From contig JAMPEB010000005.1 in the NCBI GenBank assembly GCA_023665475.1, positions 1 to 64,000 on the forward strand: a DNA stretch of 64,000 nt, given 5' to 3'. Position numbers and translations under genes: made by a program. The notes beneath the pieces are model-generated. The model was not told the origin of the DNA and did not search any database. It saw nothing but the letters and a program-made list of their open reading frames with translations. Numbering within the stretch: position 1 is the stretch's first letter; each line of letters opens with the position of its first letter. Origin of the DNA: Lachnoclostridium sp. GTDB taxonomy: Bacteria; Bacillota; Clostridia; Lachnospirales; Lachnospiraceae. Below, piece by piece: positions 50,553-59,507 of the stretch.

Positions 50553-51167
50553 ATGATAGTCACACAGATTGTAGAACTTTCCAAAACCCGAAGCAAGGTA
50601 TATATTGAGCAGGAACCCGCCTTTGTTTTATACAAAGGCGAGCTTCGGCTTTATCATGTATGCGAGGGGGAAGAACTGTCAGAAGAAGATTATAACAGGA
50701 TTCTTTCGGAGGTATTGCCCAAAAGGGCAAAACTCCGTGCCATGAATCTGTTAAAGAGCAGGGAATACACAAGAGAAGAACTGCGCCGGAAATTGGAGCA
50801 GGGGCATTATCCAAGGCAGATTATAGAGATAGCTCTTGCTTATGTGGAATCTTATGGATATATAGACGACTTGCGCTATGCGGTAAGTTATATCACTTAC
50901 CATGAAACGGATAAAAGCCGCAGACAGATAGAGCAACATTTGATGCAGAAGGGCATTTCTAAAGGCACTTTGGAAAAGGCATGGCAGGAATGGGAAGAAA
51001 AAGGCGGTAGATTGGATGAACGGGCAATGATAGAAAAACTTTTGCAAAAAAGGCATTACACGGGGGAGACAGCCGATAGAAAAGAACAGCAGAGGATCTA
51101 TGCATTTTTGGCCAGAAAGGGATTTTCGGGAGAAGCAATTCTCAGCGCAATGAATTGTACGCAATAA
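50553..51167 (+). CDS. recX: RecX regulatory protein
   Basis: RecX modulates RecA filaments. It has 204 residues and three-helix repeats: RAMNLLKSREYTREELRRKL, the middle GYIDDLRYAVSYITYH and the C-terminal YAFLARKGFSGEAILSAMN. It lies 28 bases after recA in the same orientation, the conserved order, and may be SOS-induced by read-through. The ribosome site (GGGGAC) is weak. Confidence 0.92.
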   Translation: MIVTQIVELSKTRSKVYIEQEPAFVLYKGELRLYHVCEGEELSEEDYNRILSEVLPKRAKLRAMNLLKSREYTREELRRKLEQGHYPRQIIEIALAYVESYGYIDDLRYAVSYITYHETDKSRRQIEQHLMQKGISKGTLEKAWQEWEEKGGRLDERAMIEKLLQKRHYTGETADRKEQQRIYAFLARKGFSGEAILSAMNCTQ

Positions 51168-51201
51168 TTATTGCAGAGATGAACTGTGTGCAACTTGGTA
51201 C

Positions 51202-51230
51202 TTGACAGATGGGAAAAATAAGTTTAAAAT
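51202..51230 (+). promoter_or_regulatory. rny promoter
   Basis: TTGACA (51202-51207) and TAAAAT (51225-51230) are 17 bases apart, giving a leader of about 70 bases before the ribonuclease Y start. Confidence 0.75.
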
Positions 51231-51305
51231 TGTAGTGTTGTAAGTTGCTTGTTAGAATATTACTATTCTTCTACAGTGAAAATTTAATAAGGAGGTGCTC
51301 CTGTA

Positions 51306-52862
51306 ATGGTGTCCATTGTATTGACGGTCATCATTGCATTGGGCTGTGCCCTTGTGACTGCTGTAGTTACCGCAGTGGTTGCTTCAAATTACCAGAAAAA
51401 AGCTATGGAAAGTACCATTGGTAATGCGGAGGATAAGGCAAGGGAAATTATTGATGAAGCTCTGAAGACTGCAGAAACCAAGAAGCGAGAATCTTTACTT
51501 GAGGTCAAGGAAGAATCCATTCGTACCAAGAATGAATTGGACAAGGAAATCAAGGAGCGCAGAGCCGAGGCGCAACGCTATGAGCGCAGAGTTCAGCAGA
51601 AGGAAGAGAACATCGATAAAAAAGCCGATGCAATTGAAAAGCGTGAAGCAAGTCTGGCGGCCAGAGAAGAATCCCTCAACAAAATGAAGGATGAGGTCTC
51701 CAAGCTGAATGAACAACGGGTACAGGAACTGGAACGGATTTCCGGATTAACCTCTGAACAGGCAAAAGACTACTTATTGAAAATTGTTGAAGACGAAGTT
51801 AAGCATGAAACGGCAGTGCTGGTCAAAGAAATGACAAGCCGTGCCAAAGAAGAGGCAGACAAGAAAGCGAAGGAATATGTGGTGTCAGCGATTCAAAGAT
51901 GTGCAGCAGACCATGTTTCTGAGACCACTATTTCCGTAGTACAGCTTCCCAGCGATGAGATGAAAGGAAGAATCATAGGCCGTGAGGGCAGGAATATCAG
52001 AACCCTTGAGACTATGACCGGTGTTGACCTGATTATAGATGATACGCCGGAGGCGGTAATTCTGTCAGGCTTTGATCCCATCCGGCGTGAGGTTGCAAGA
52101 ATTGCTCTTGAAAAATTAATTATTGACGGGCGTATTCATCCTGCCAGAATTGAAGAGATGGTGGAGAAGGCCCAAAAAGAAGTCGAAGTGATGATCAAGG
52201 AGGAAGGTGAAGCCGCAACTCTGGAAGTCGGTGTACATGGCATTCATTCAGAGCTTGTTAAATTGCTTGGACGAATGAAGTTTAGAACCAGTTATGGTCA
52301 GAATGCATTAAAGCATTCTATTGAAGTAGCGCAGCTCTCAGGCCTGCTTGCGGCTGAAGTGGGGTTGGATGTGAGACTTGCCAAGCGAGCAGGTTTACTG
52401 CATGATATCGGCAAGGCTGTAGATCATGAAATGGAAGGCTCCCATATTCAGTTAGGCGCTGAGCTTTGCAGAAAGTATAAGGAGAACGCTACCGTGATTA
52501 ATGCGGTGGAATCTCATCACGGTGATGTAGAGCCTACCACCCTGATTGCATGTATTGTACAAGCTGCTGATACAATTTCTGCTGCAAGACCGGGTGCAAG
52601 AAGGGAAACCTTAGAAACCTATACCAGTAGGTTAAAGCAATTAGAAGACATAACAAACAATTTCAAAGGTGTAGATAAATCTTTTGCTATTCAGGCAGGT
52701 CGGGAAGTTCGTGTTATGGTTGTGCCGGAACAGATTACAGATGCCGATATGGTATTGCTGGCAAGAGATATTTCCAAACAGATTGAAGCTGAGATGGAAT
52801 ATCCCGGACAGATTAAGGTAAATGTAATTCGCGAGAGCCGTGTAATTGATTACGCAAAGTAA
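51306..52862 (+). CDS. rny: ribonuclease Y
   Basis: A membrane-anchored endoribonuclease central to mRNA decay, 518 residues. An N-terminal helix (3-25) and a long Glu/Lys/Arg coiled coil (~30-200) precede the KH domain ([19 protein letters not shown]) and the HD domain ([12 protein letters not shown]). [13 protein letters not shown] is typical. AAGGAGGTG lies before ATG 51306. It has its own promoter and terminator. Confidence 0.97.
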   Translation: MVSIVLTVIIALGCALVTAVVTAVVASNYQKKAMESTIGNAEDKAREIIDEALKTAETKKRESLLEVKEESIRTKNELDKEIKERRAEAQRYERRVQQKEENIDKKADAIEKREASLAAREESLNKMKDEVSKLNEQRVQELERISGLTSEQAKDYLLKIVEDEVKHETAVLVKEMTSRAKEEADKKAKEYVVSAIQRCAADHVSETTISVVQLPSDEMKGRIIGREGRNIRTLETMTGVDLIIDDTPEAVILSGFDPIRREVARIALEKLIIDGRIHPARIEEMVEKAQKEVEVMIKEEGEAATLEVGVHGIHSELVKLLGRMKFRTSYGQNALKHSIEVAQLSGLLAAEVGLDVRLAKRAGLLHDIGKAVDHEMEGSHIQLGAELCRKYKENATVINAVESHHGDVEPTTLIACIVQAADTISAARPGARRETLETYTSRLKQLEDITNNFKGVDKSFAIQAGREVRVMVVPEQITDADMVLLARDISKQIEAEMEYPGQIKVNVIRESRVIDYAK

Positions 52863-52898
52863 ACCATATGCAGTTTCAGACTCGAAAGTAAATAGAAG

Positions 52899-52929
52899 CC
52901 GCTGTGTTTATGACACGGCGGTTTTTATT
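52899..52929 (+). terminator. rny terminator
   Basis: CCGCTGTGT (52899-52907) pairs with ACACGGCGG (52913-52921) with one G-T pair, and is followed by TTTTTATT. Classic intrinsic terminator 36 bases after the stop. Confidence 0.88.
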
Positions 52930-52984
52930 ATGCTTCTGCGGGATAAATGAAAAATAATGTAGAAAAACTTAAAAATACCTCTTG

Positions 52985-53116
52985 TATAATGCATCATCTT
53001 ATAGTATGATATTCGAGGTGTGTGATTGTATACGATTATGCAATGCCACAAACTGTTGGCATTTGTCCGGTCTTGCACCGGTTTATTAAATGTTTGTGCT
53101 TGCTGCGCAGGCATGG
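52985..53116 (+). promoter_or_regulatory. structured leader of the aminotransferase gene
   Basis: TATAAT (52985-52990) is a -10 candidate without a clear -35. Two hairpins follow: AATGCCA/TGGCATT (53042-53048/53057-53063) and CCGGT/ACCGG (53067-53071/53077-53081). No known riboswitch class is recognised. The family A element follows directly. Confidence 0.45.
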
Positions 53117-53168
53117 TATTAGCGGAAGTACCGCAGGCAGAAGCCTACGGTATGCGGGAGGTATAGGT
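53117..53168 (+). repeat. dispersed leader repeat, family A copy 3
   Basis: Stem TACCGCAGGC-AGAA-GCCTACGGTA (53129-53152) is followed by TGCGGGAGGTATAG. The outer pairs TACCG/CGGTA replace TATTG/CAATA of copy 1, a compensated change, with one C-A mismatch inside. GGGAGG provides the ribosome site of the aminotransferase. The first hairpin of the full element is absent. Confidence 0.75.
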
Positions 53169-54461
53169 ATGAAAGCATATCAGGAGTTGAGCAAAGAAGA
53201 ACTTTTGTCATTAAAAAGCGAATTGGAAGCGGCTTATGAAAAAGCCAAGGGCAGAGGCCTGAAGCTGGATATGTCCAGAGGCAAGCCTGCGGCGTCTCAG
53301 TTGGATATGGGCATGGATTTTATGGATATATTAACTTCTAAGAGCGACATGAAGACGGAGGCCGGGCTGGATGTCCGCAATTATGGAGCCATGGACGGCA
53401 TACCGGAGGCCAAGCGGCTGATGGCAGATATTATGGGCGTCAGTGAAGAGAATGTGATTGTTTTTGGCAATTCCAGTCTGGCAATCATGTACGATATGGT
53501 GTCCCGGGCAATGACTCATGGGATTTTAGGCAATACGCCATGGTGTAAATTAGATAAGGTTAGATTTTTATGTCCGGCTCCCGGATATGACAGGCATTTT
53601 GCGGTTACCGCCCATTTTGGCATTGAGATGATAACCGTGCCCATGTCATCGGACGGACCCGATATGGATATAATAGAAAAGATGGTTGCGGAAGATGATT
53701 CCATAAAGGGGATTTGGTGTGTGCCAAAGTATTCCAATCCTCAGGGCTATACCTATTCTGAGGATACGGTGCGCCGCTTTGCAGAGCTAAAGCCTGCGGC
53801 AAAAGATTTCCGCATTTTCTGGGATAATGCCTATGCCATTCATCATCTCTACGAGGATGAGCAGGATGAGCTTTTGGAGCTGCTGGGCGAATGCGAGAAA
53901 GCGGGAAACCCGGATATGGTGTACGAATTCAGTTCTACATCAAAGGTGACTTTTGCCGGCGGCGGTATTGCGGCTTTGGCTTCTTCCAAGGCAAACTTGG
54001 AAGAAATCAAAAAATCCATGACAATTCGGACCATAGGTTATGATAAAATCAATCAATTGCGTCATGTGCGTTATTTTAAGGATATCAACGGTATAAAGGC
54101 TCATATGAAGAAGCATGCGGATTTGATGCGGCCCAAATTTCAGGCGGTATTAAAGGTGCTGGAAGAGGAGCTTGCGGGCTTGGGAATCGGTGCTTGGACC
54201 AATCCGAGAGGCGGCTATTTTATTTCCTTTGACGCCATGGAGGGCTGCGCCAAAAGAATTGTGGCAAAGTGTAAGGAGGCGGGGGTAACCCTCACCGGCG
54301 CCGGCGCTACCTATCCTTACGGCAAAGATCCAAAGGACAGTAATATCCGTATCGCGCCCTCCTTCCCTACGCCGGAAGAAATGGAAATGGCTACGGATTT
54401 GTTTGTACTTTGTGTGAAACTGGTCAGCGTGGAGAAGCTGTTGGAAAAGGCGGAGGAATGA
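53169..54461 (+). CDS. PLP-dependent aminotransferase (aspartate aminotransferase-like, class I/II fold)
   Basis: The 430-residue protein starts MKAYQELSKEELL. DMSRGKPAASQLDMGMDF, NYGAMDGIPEAKRLMADI, NPQGYTYS, the PLP-contact FWDNAYAIHHL and the lysine region FSSTSKVTFAGGGIA are all visible. This pattern is that of the PF12897-type aspartate aminotransferase group common in Clostridia. The amino donor is not proven. The upstream frame to 53022 reads through the leader and is rejected. Confidence 0.88.
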   Translation: MKAYQELSKEELLSLKSELEAAYEKAKGRGLKLDMSRGKPAASQLDMGMDFMDILTSKSDMKTEAGLDVRNYGAMDGIPEAKRLMADIMGVSEENVIVFGNSSLAIMYDMVSRAMTHGILGNTPWCKLDKVRFLCPAPGYDRHFAVTAHFGIEMITVPMSSDGPDMDIIEKMVAEDDSIKGIWCVPKYSNPQGYTYSEDTVRRFAELKPAAKDFRIFWDNAYAIHHLYEDEQDELLELLGECEKAGNPDMVYEFSSTSKVTFAGGGIAALASSKANLEEIKKSMTIRTIGYDKINQLRHVRYFKDINGIKAHMKKHADLMRPKFQAVLKVLEEELAGLGIGAWTNPRGGYFISFDAMEGCAKRIVAKCKEAGVTLTGAGATYPYGKDPKDSNIRIAPSFPTPEEMEMATDLFVLCVKLVSVEKLLEKAEE

Positions 54462-54469
54462 GAGGAAGT

Positions 54470-55006
54470 ATGGAAGAAATCAAGCGATTGAGCAGAGATT
54501 TGGTGGCAAAGGGCGCTATTATCGACTATTATCAGGATACCATGCAGATTCCTAACGGGAATGTGGTGAAATGGGATTTGATTGACCATAAGGGAGCGGC
54601 TGCGGTGGTGGCTGTCCGGGAAGACGGAAAGCTTCTTATGGTACGCCAATATAGGAATGCATTAGAGCGGGAAACTCTGGAAATTCCTGCGGGAGGCTTA
54701 AACGGCAGGGAGGAACCCACCAGAGATGCCGCAATAAGGGAATTGGCGGAGGAGACCGGTTATGTCTGCGATGAGGTGGAGTTACTGACCTCTATTTATA
54801 CTACGGTGGCTTTCTGTAATGAAAAGATCGATATTTATCTGGCAAGGGGTCTAAAACAGCATGGCAGCCAGCATCTGGATGAGGATGAATATATCAATGT
54901 GGAAGCTTATACCGTGGAGGAGTTAAAGCAGATGATTTTTGACTGCAAAATTCAGGACTCCAAGACAATCTGCGGAATCCTGTCTTATGCAGCAAAGTAT
55001 TTGTAA
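54470..55006 (+). CDS. NUDIX hydrolase (ADP-ribose pyrophosphatase type)
   Basis: The product has 178 residues. The NUDIX box GGLNGREEPTRDAAIRELAE followed by ETGYV fits GX5EX7REUXEEXGU. AVREDGKLLMVRQYRNALER upstream is typical of ADP-sugar pyrophosphatases. ATG 54470 is preceded by GAGAGG, which overlaps the end of the aminotransferase, so the two are co-translated. The last five codons lie inside the first unit of a 51-bp tandem duplication, so the C terminus may have been altered by it. Confidence 0.9.
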   Translation: MEEIKRLSRDLVAKGAIIDYYQDTMQIPNGNVVKWDLIDHKGAAAVVAVREDGKLLMVRQYRNALERETLEIPAGGLNGREEPTRDAAIRELAEETGYVCDEVELLTSIYTTVAFCNEKIDIYLARGLKQHGSQHLDEDEYINVEAYTVEELKQMIFDCKIQDSKTICGILSYAAKYL

Positions 55007-55102
55007 AGGAAAGGTAAAAGTAAAACTGCTGCATAATAGGCAGCAAAGTATTTGTAAAGGAAAGGTAAAAGTAAAACTGCTGCATAATAGGCAGCAAAGT
55101 AT
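54989..55102 (+). repeat. 51-bp tandem repeat at the NUDIX gene 3' end
   Basis: Units 54989-55039 and 55040-55090 are identical, and the first 12 bases recur at 55091. The first unit includes the last codons and stop of the NUDIX gene. Each junction makes hairpin TGCTGC-ATAATAG-GCAGCA. This is a recent duplication that copied the gene end. Confidence 0.9.
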
Positions 55103-55183
55103 TCCTACGGGGCATGAAAGATAATCTGCCTGCATATATTTGGAAGAGCGGTAAGATGCTTTTTGAGAGAAAGCAGGTGGATT

Positions 55184-55759
55184 ATGAAGCGGATGCGGTT
55201 TGGCACTTTATTTTTGGCGGGCTTGCTTGCCGGAATCTTTATTATGAATATCGGAAAGAGCATTTTGCTGGAAGATACGGGATTATTGGACGAGTATACT
55301 CTGTATCAGATGAAGTATATGACCGTGGACAGCAATGCTCTTTTTTGTTATGTGCTGAGACAGCGGATAGGCAGTGCGTTGTTCATGGCAATTCTTGCCA
55401 CCACTTATCTGGGGATGATAGTATGTGCGGGAGCCGCATTTTGGTATGGACTGTCTGCAGGCGCTTTTTTGTCTGCTCTTATTCTGCGCTATGGATTAAA
55501 GGGAATTGTGTTTGCCGTGGTGGGAATTTTCCCGCAATATCTTTTGTATGTGCCGGCCTTGGCAGCGCTGCTTGTCTGGGGAAGCAAGCTGAACCGCAGC
55601 ATTTATTTCAGGGAATATGAAGGAAGCGCCGGGGGAAAATATTTTTGGATGGGAAAAGCTCTCCGTTTTTTGGGCATCCTGTTTGTGATGGGATTGGGAT
55701 GCGTTTTGGAGAGCTTTTGGAATCCCCAGCTCATGCTGGCGTTACTCAAAGTTTTTTAA
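55184..55759 (+). CDS. spoIIM: stage II sporulation protein M-like membrane protein
   Basis: The 191-residue protein has about five membrane helices in the SpoIIM layout: an N-terminal helix with GLLAGIFIMN, an external loop, then four helices including LILRYGLKGIVFAVVGIFPQ and a C-terminal GLGCVLESFWNP. SpoIIM is part of the engulfment machinery that remodels septal peptidoglycan. GCAGGTGG precedes ATG 55184. It follows the recA-rny region, a position often seen in Clostridia. The call rests on helix pattern and context. Confidence 0.8.
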   Translation: MKRMRFGTLFLAGLLAGIFIMNIGKSILLEDTGLLDEYTLYQMKYMTVDSNALFCYVLRQRIGSALFMAILATTYLGMIVCAGAAFWYGLSAGAFLSALILRYGLKGIVFAVVGIFPQYLLYVPALAALLVWGSKLNRSIYFREYEGSAGGKYFWMGKALRFLGILFVMGLGCVLESFWNPQLMLALLKVF

Positions 55760-55781
55760 GCGGCGGTTTTGGAAACTTATC

Positions 55782-56810
55782 CTATTCGTACTCGGCGATG
55801 TCGTAAATCAGCTTTTCGGTATCCTCCCAGCCAAGGCAGGGGTCCGTAATGGATTTGCCGTACACGCCGCCGCCTACTTTCTGACAACCTTCCACTATGT
55901 AGCTTTCAATCATAAGACCTTTTACCAGATTGTGCATTTCCGGATTTAATTTCCGGTTATGCATAATTTCTTTGGTAATGCGAATCTGCTGGGCAAACTG
56001 TTTATTGGAATTGGAATGATTGGTGTCAATGATGCAGGCAGGATTCTTCAAATCCATTTTATTGTACATATCCAGCAGGCGGACTAAATCTTCATAGTGG
56101 TAATTGGAAGTATTATTGCCGTGCTTGCTGGTGGCGCCCCTCAATACCGTGTGAGCCAGCTCGTTTCCGGTGGTGCTTACCTCCCAGCCCCTGTAAATAA
56201 AGGAATGGGGGTGCTGTGCCGCATAGACGGAGTTGAGCATTACGGAAAAGTCCCCGCTGGTGGGATTTTTCATGCCCGTAGCCACATCAAAACCGCTGAC
56301 GGTGATTCTGTGCTGCTGGTCTTCTACGGAACGGGCGCCCACTGCCACATAGGAGAGAATATCCGAGAGATAGCCCCAGTTTTCGGGATATAGCATCTCG
56401 TCTGCGGCGGTAAGACCGCTTTCTTCCACGGCGCGGATGTGCATTTTGCGCATTGCAATCAGTCCCGCAAGAAAATCCGGTTTCTTCTCGGGGTCAGGCT
56501 GGCTGACAATTCCCTTGTAACCTTCGCCTGTGGTACGGGGTTTATTGGTATAGATTCTGGGAATCAGAATCAGTTTGTCCTTTACTTTTTCGTTCACTTT
56601 GGCGAGGCGGCTGATATAATCGCATACGGCATCCTCGTTATCGGCGGAACAGGGTCCGATGATGACAAGGAACTTATTGCTTGCCCCGGTAATGACATCC
56701 CTGATTTGGGCGTCCCGCGCTTCCTTTATCTTTATCAGGGAATCGGGAAGCGGATATTGATTTCGGATTTCGTCCGGAGTGGGAAGTTTCTTAATAAATT
56801 CAAAGCTCAT
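55782..56810 (-). CDS. 3-deoxy-7-phosphoheptulonate (DAHP) synthase, type I
   Basis: The first enzyme of the shikimate pathway condenses PEP with erythrose 4-phosphate. It has 342 residues of the AroF/G/H type, with IGPCSADN, IPRIYTNKPRTTGEGYKG, ARSVEDQQHR and DTNHSNSNKQ (metal and substrate residues). About 20 N-terminal residues correspond to the arm used for feedback inhibition in related enzymes. No strong ribosome site is seen. The leader (56821-56862) holds tandem CATAGGGATGCC-like units that can pair, a possible control element. Confidence 0.95.
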   Translation of the reverse strand: MSFEFIKKLPTPDEIRNQYPLPDSLIKIKEARDAQIRDVITGASNKFLVIIGPCSADNEDAVCDYISRLAKVNEKVKDKLILIPRIYTNKPRTTGEGYKGIVSQPDPEKKPDFLAGLIAMRKMHIRAVEESGLTAADEMLYPENWGYLSDILSYVAVGARSVEDQQHRITVSGFDVATGMKNPTSGDFSVMLNSVYAAQHPHSFIYRGWEVSTTGNELAHTVLRGATSKHGNNTSNYHYEDLVRLLDMYNKMDLKNPACIIDTNHSNSNKQFAQQIRITKEIMHNRKLNPEMHNLVKGLMIESYIVEGCQKVGGGVYGKSITDPCLGWEDTEKLIYDIAEYE

Positions 56811-57075
56811 TCTATTTTACCATACCCATAGGGATGCCCATAGGGGATGCCCGGATGGGCCCTTTCTTTATGTTGGCGGCAAGATGCCGAATGCCTAACT
56901 CATTATAGTATAAGAACGGGAATTCTGCAAGAGGTTTGAAGATTCTTTGTGAAAGCCCCTGCGCATTATTTTGACGACAGCAGAATAGAGGAAAAAAGGA
57001 GAGAAAAATCGATGATTGGCGAAATATAGAACAGAATGCTTTGCAGGGATGGAAAAGTATGCTACATTAAATATA

Positions 57076-57156
57076 ATGTCAATTGACATGATGGTCAGCC
57101 AAATTTGCCTATATAGACAAGTAAAGCAGACCATCATAGGCATTGCCACAGGCAAA
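57076..57156 (+). promoter_or_regulatory. palindrome and interleaved stems in the 56811-57229 gap
   Basis: ATGTCAATTGACAT (57076-57089) is a perfect palindrome. ATGATGGTC (57088-57096) pairs with GACCATCAT (57129-57137). TTTGCCT (57104-57110), inside that loop, pairs with AGGCAAA (57150-57156) outside it, which is a pseudoknot arrangement. GCCTAT (57107) and ATAGGC (57136) are an alternative pairing. No convincing gene lies in the gap; TTGACA (57083) has no -10 at proper spacing. Confidence 0.4.
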
Positions 57157-57179
57157 TACAAATACAAAGGGGAAACTTT

Positions 57180-57223
57180 ATTGGTGGCAATATCGTAGGC
57201 AAAAGCCGCGATATGCAGGGGGT
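57180..57223 (+). repeat. dispersed leader repeat, family A copy 4
   Basis: TATCGTAGGC-AAAA-GCCGCGATA (57191-57213) followed by TGCAGGGGGTATGA is a diverged copy with a small internal loop. The GGGGG is the ribosome site of the following gene. Confidence 0.65.
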
Positions 57224-57229
57224 ATGAAG

Positions 57230-58231
57230 ATGGACACAAAAAAATTAGAGGAAAGCGAAAAGGAAAGAAAACTGTTAATTGAGGAACTGCGGGAACGGCT
57301 GAATTTTTATACCTTTCAGGCATCGGATGAACAGTTTGATGCACAGAGGGTGGAAATGCTGACGAAAAAGATTCGGGAGCTGGAACTGCAGGGTATTGGG
57401 ACGGGGCAGGAAAAGTCGGAAGCAGAAGTTTCCGATCAGGTTTCTTTTAAGGCGGCGGAAGCGGATTTTGAGGCATTTCAGAAATACCGGGCTGAGAAAG
57501 AGGCGGACGCCCTGCACCTTGCTGCGTTGGGCGGTGTAAGTGCGGATGAAGCGGACCAAAAGCGTTCTGCGCTAAATGGAAAATGGGCGGGAAGCAGGCG
57601 TTTGGCCAGAGCTGCCGTTATCGGAGCCGCTGTTCTCCTCGCTGTGGGAGGAGGCATCGGGGTAGTCAATGCCCAAAAGGATGGGGGACTGCTCCGGTGG
57701 CTGAAGAAGGATGCAGAGGGAGAAGTGATATTGGTGGAGCCTGATAGGGAAAGCCCAAATCAGGCAGGTTTTGCAAAAGACCGCACCACGGCTTATGACA
57801 GCGCCGAGGAACTGCCGGAGGAATACAGGAAATATTTTGTGGATGTGACGGGCATAAAGGGGCTGGAAGGATATGAGCAGGGACAGGTATTGCTGAGGGA
57901 GAATCAGGAGAGCTGGGATATTGATTCTTCTTGGGTGAATCCATCACAAGAACCTCTCCTGTTTGAAGTTGGAGGCATCAAAGATTCCGTGGTTATCTGG
58001 GATAAGAGATTTGATGAGTTTGAGGAGCTTTTTACCAAAGAGGTGGGTGGTATAGAACTTTCCGTGTGCAGAAAACAGAATGATGCTGGGGAACCGGATG
58101 TGGTAGTACGGTTTTTCTATGAAAATAGAAGCTATACGGTATATGGGAATGGAGAGCTTTCCACGGAGGAAATGGAACTGCTTGCCACAGGGTATCTGGA
58201 AAGAGTTTTGGAAAAAAATAAAGATTTTTAA
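57230..58231 (+). CDS. single-pass membrane protein, unrecognised (anti-sigma-like layout)
   Basis: The product has 333 residues. A Lys/Glu-rich cytoplasmic part of about 120 residues (with MDTKKLEESEKERKLLIEEL at the start) leads to one membrane helix (~122-142, RAAVIGAAVLLAVGGGIGVV). An external domain of about 190 residues with no cysteine cluster or zinc site follows. The layout recalls anti-sigma factors with DUF4367-like domains, but no sigma factor gene is adjacent, so no function is assigned. ATG 57230 is 8 bases from the GGGGG of the family A leader; ATG 57224 is too close. Confidence 0.7.
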   Translation: MDTKKLEESEKERKLLIEELRERLNFYTFQASDEQFDAQRVEMLTKKIRELELQGIGTGQEKSEAEVSDQVSFKAAEADFEAFQKYRAEKEADALHLAALGGVSADEADQKRSALNGKWAGSRRLARAAVIGAAVLLAVGGGIGVVNAQKDGGLLRWLKKDAEGEVILVEPDRESPNQAGFAKDRTTAYDSAEELPEEYRKYFVDVTGIKGLEGYEQGQVLLRENQESWDIDSSWVNPSQEPLLFEVGGIKDSVVIWDKRFDEFEELFTKEVGGIELSVCRKQNDAGEPDVVVRFFYENRSYTVYGNGELSTEEMELLATGYLERVLEKNKDF

Positions 58232-58378
58232 AAAATTTTAAAATTTTTTGTAAGTTTTGGCTGATTTTTGTCATATATAAGTAGAAGGATAATTAAGAAG
58301 TAACATGTGGGAAAAATTTTGAGGAAAGGAGAAGATCCTTCTAAAGCAGCAAAAGTAAAGAAAAGGAAGTGAAAGGTT

Positions 58379-58888
58379 ATGACTTACAAAAGAGAAAGAG
58401 CTTTGCAGAGAGCCTTTGCCACGGTACTGACAGCGGTGCTCCTTTTGGGAATTCCCTGTTTTTCCGTGGAAGCGGCGGAGGCCGGAGCCGGTGAGAGCGC
58501 GCCGGTGTGGCTGGAATTCATGGCGGATGAGGGGCTTGAGGAGGATGGTCCTGTCTGTTATACGCTGTTAACGGGATGTGATGTATTGTTTGCCAGCCAT
58601 TCCGACGGACTTTATATCCATATATCAACCGGTGCCTCCCGAAAGGCTTCCGTGGTCGGGATTAAGGATATCGTGGTGGAGGAAAAGCAGTTAATCGGCT
58701 GGAAAGAGGTTGCCGTGTCGGATGGGGGAGAGGACTATAATGTCTACAGTTTTGGCGGTTCCTTTACCTATGAAGGGGCAGTGTATAACAAGAAGTACCG
58801 TGTCACATGCACCCATTACGCCACCGTGGACAGTCCCGCCGAGTTGTACCATGAGACGGATCCTTATACCTACAATTACAAGAAGTAA
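58379..58888 (+). CDS. small secreted protein, DUF5626-like
   Basis: The 169-residue protein has a clear signal peptide (basic MTYKRERALQR, then a hydrophobic stretch ending near VEAAEA). The mature part has EKQLIGWKEVAVSDGGEDYN, FGGSFTYEGAVYNKKYRVTC and HYATVDS, which I associate, without certainty, with small secreted clostridial proteins of the DUF5626 type. Function is unknown. GGAAGTGAAAGG precedes ATG. In its leader, AGAAGGAT (58283-58290) can pair with ATCCTTCT (58335-58342). Confidence 0.7.
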   Translation: MTYKRERALQRAFATVLTAVLLLGIPCFSVEAAEAGAGESAPVWLEFMADEGLEEDGPVCYTLLTGCDVLFASHSDGLYIHISTGASRKASVVGIKDIVVEEKQLIGWKEVAVSDGGEDYNVYSFGGSFTYEGAVYNKKYRVTCTHYATVDSPAELYHETDPYTYNYKK

Positions 58889-59507
58889 AGGGGAAATGCT
58901 TTGCAGGCTGTATGCAGGCTCAAACGCAGATGAAAAAAGGGGAACCGGAATCCGACTGAAGTGAATCGGTAAAAAGGGATATTTTGGGGAAGAAATATCC
59001 CGATAGATGAAAACTGCCATAGTTGCGGTGTCTTACAATTGTCAGGGTCGGGAGGGGATGTTTTACAAATTGTATTTTGATATTGGAATGTGAAAAAAGG
59101 GGATTTTTCCGTGAAGATATGAGAAGGCAAAGAGTCTTCCCGCAAAAACGGGCGGTTTTTTGCGCGGCGGCGCCGTATGCCGCGGGACAATTGTAAGAAA
59201 GGGAAAGTACATAAAGGTGTTATGCCGATGGCCTGTGCTGTACGGAGACATGATAAGACACAGGCTGTGAGGCGGTTGAAATAAGCAGAGAAAAGGCAGC
59301 GGGCACTGAAGCGTCTTTCCCTGCTTATTTCTTATTTCCAATTCTTTACCGGCTGTATACATAGTTGTTTTAAAATATATTTTTGAACATTTTTTGATTT
59401 TACCGTTGATTTATACGAAGAAGCGTGTTATCATAATTACTATAAAATCTTTTATTCAAGGCATTTCGCCTGACAATCACCAATTATCACACATAACGAG
59501 CAGGCGG
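58889..59507. other. 620-base gene-poor region rich in hairpins
   Basis: No convincing gene is seen. Perfect inverted repeats are frequent: GGGATATTT/AAATATCCC (58976-59001); CGCAAAAA/TTTTTTGCG near 59141-59163; GCCTGTG/CACAGGC (59231-59265); GAAATAAGCAG/CTGCTTATTTC (59278-59331). The second looks like a terminator. The last two could belong to a structured RNA. The rest is AT-rich and leads into the coiled-coil gene. Confidence 0.5.

Noticed and set aside
52985-53168. Known riboswitch before the aminotransferase
   Set aside because: Hairpins are present, but no conserved core of any riboswitch class or T-box that I know could be matched.
54455-54469. Fourth family B copy at GGCGGAGGAATGAGAGG
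   Set aside because: Only the last 15 or so bases resemble the repeat, and they are coding for the aminotransferase C terminus; the GC hairpin is missing.
57016-57198. 60-codon frame upstream of the membrane protein at 57230
   Set aside because: No ribosome site, and it runs through the palindrome and family A element; treated as leader.
56895-57344. 149-codon minus-strand frame in the gap after the DAHP synthase gene
   Set aside because: Composition (Phe, Pro, His, Met rich) and lack of start signals indicate chance; it also overlaps the next gene antisense.
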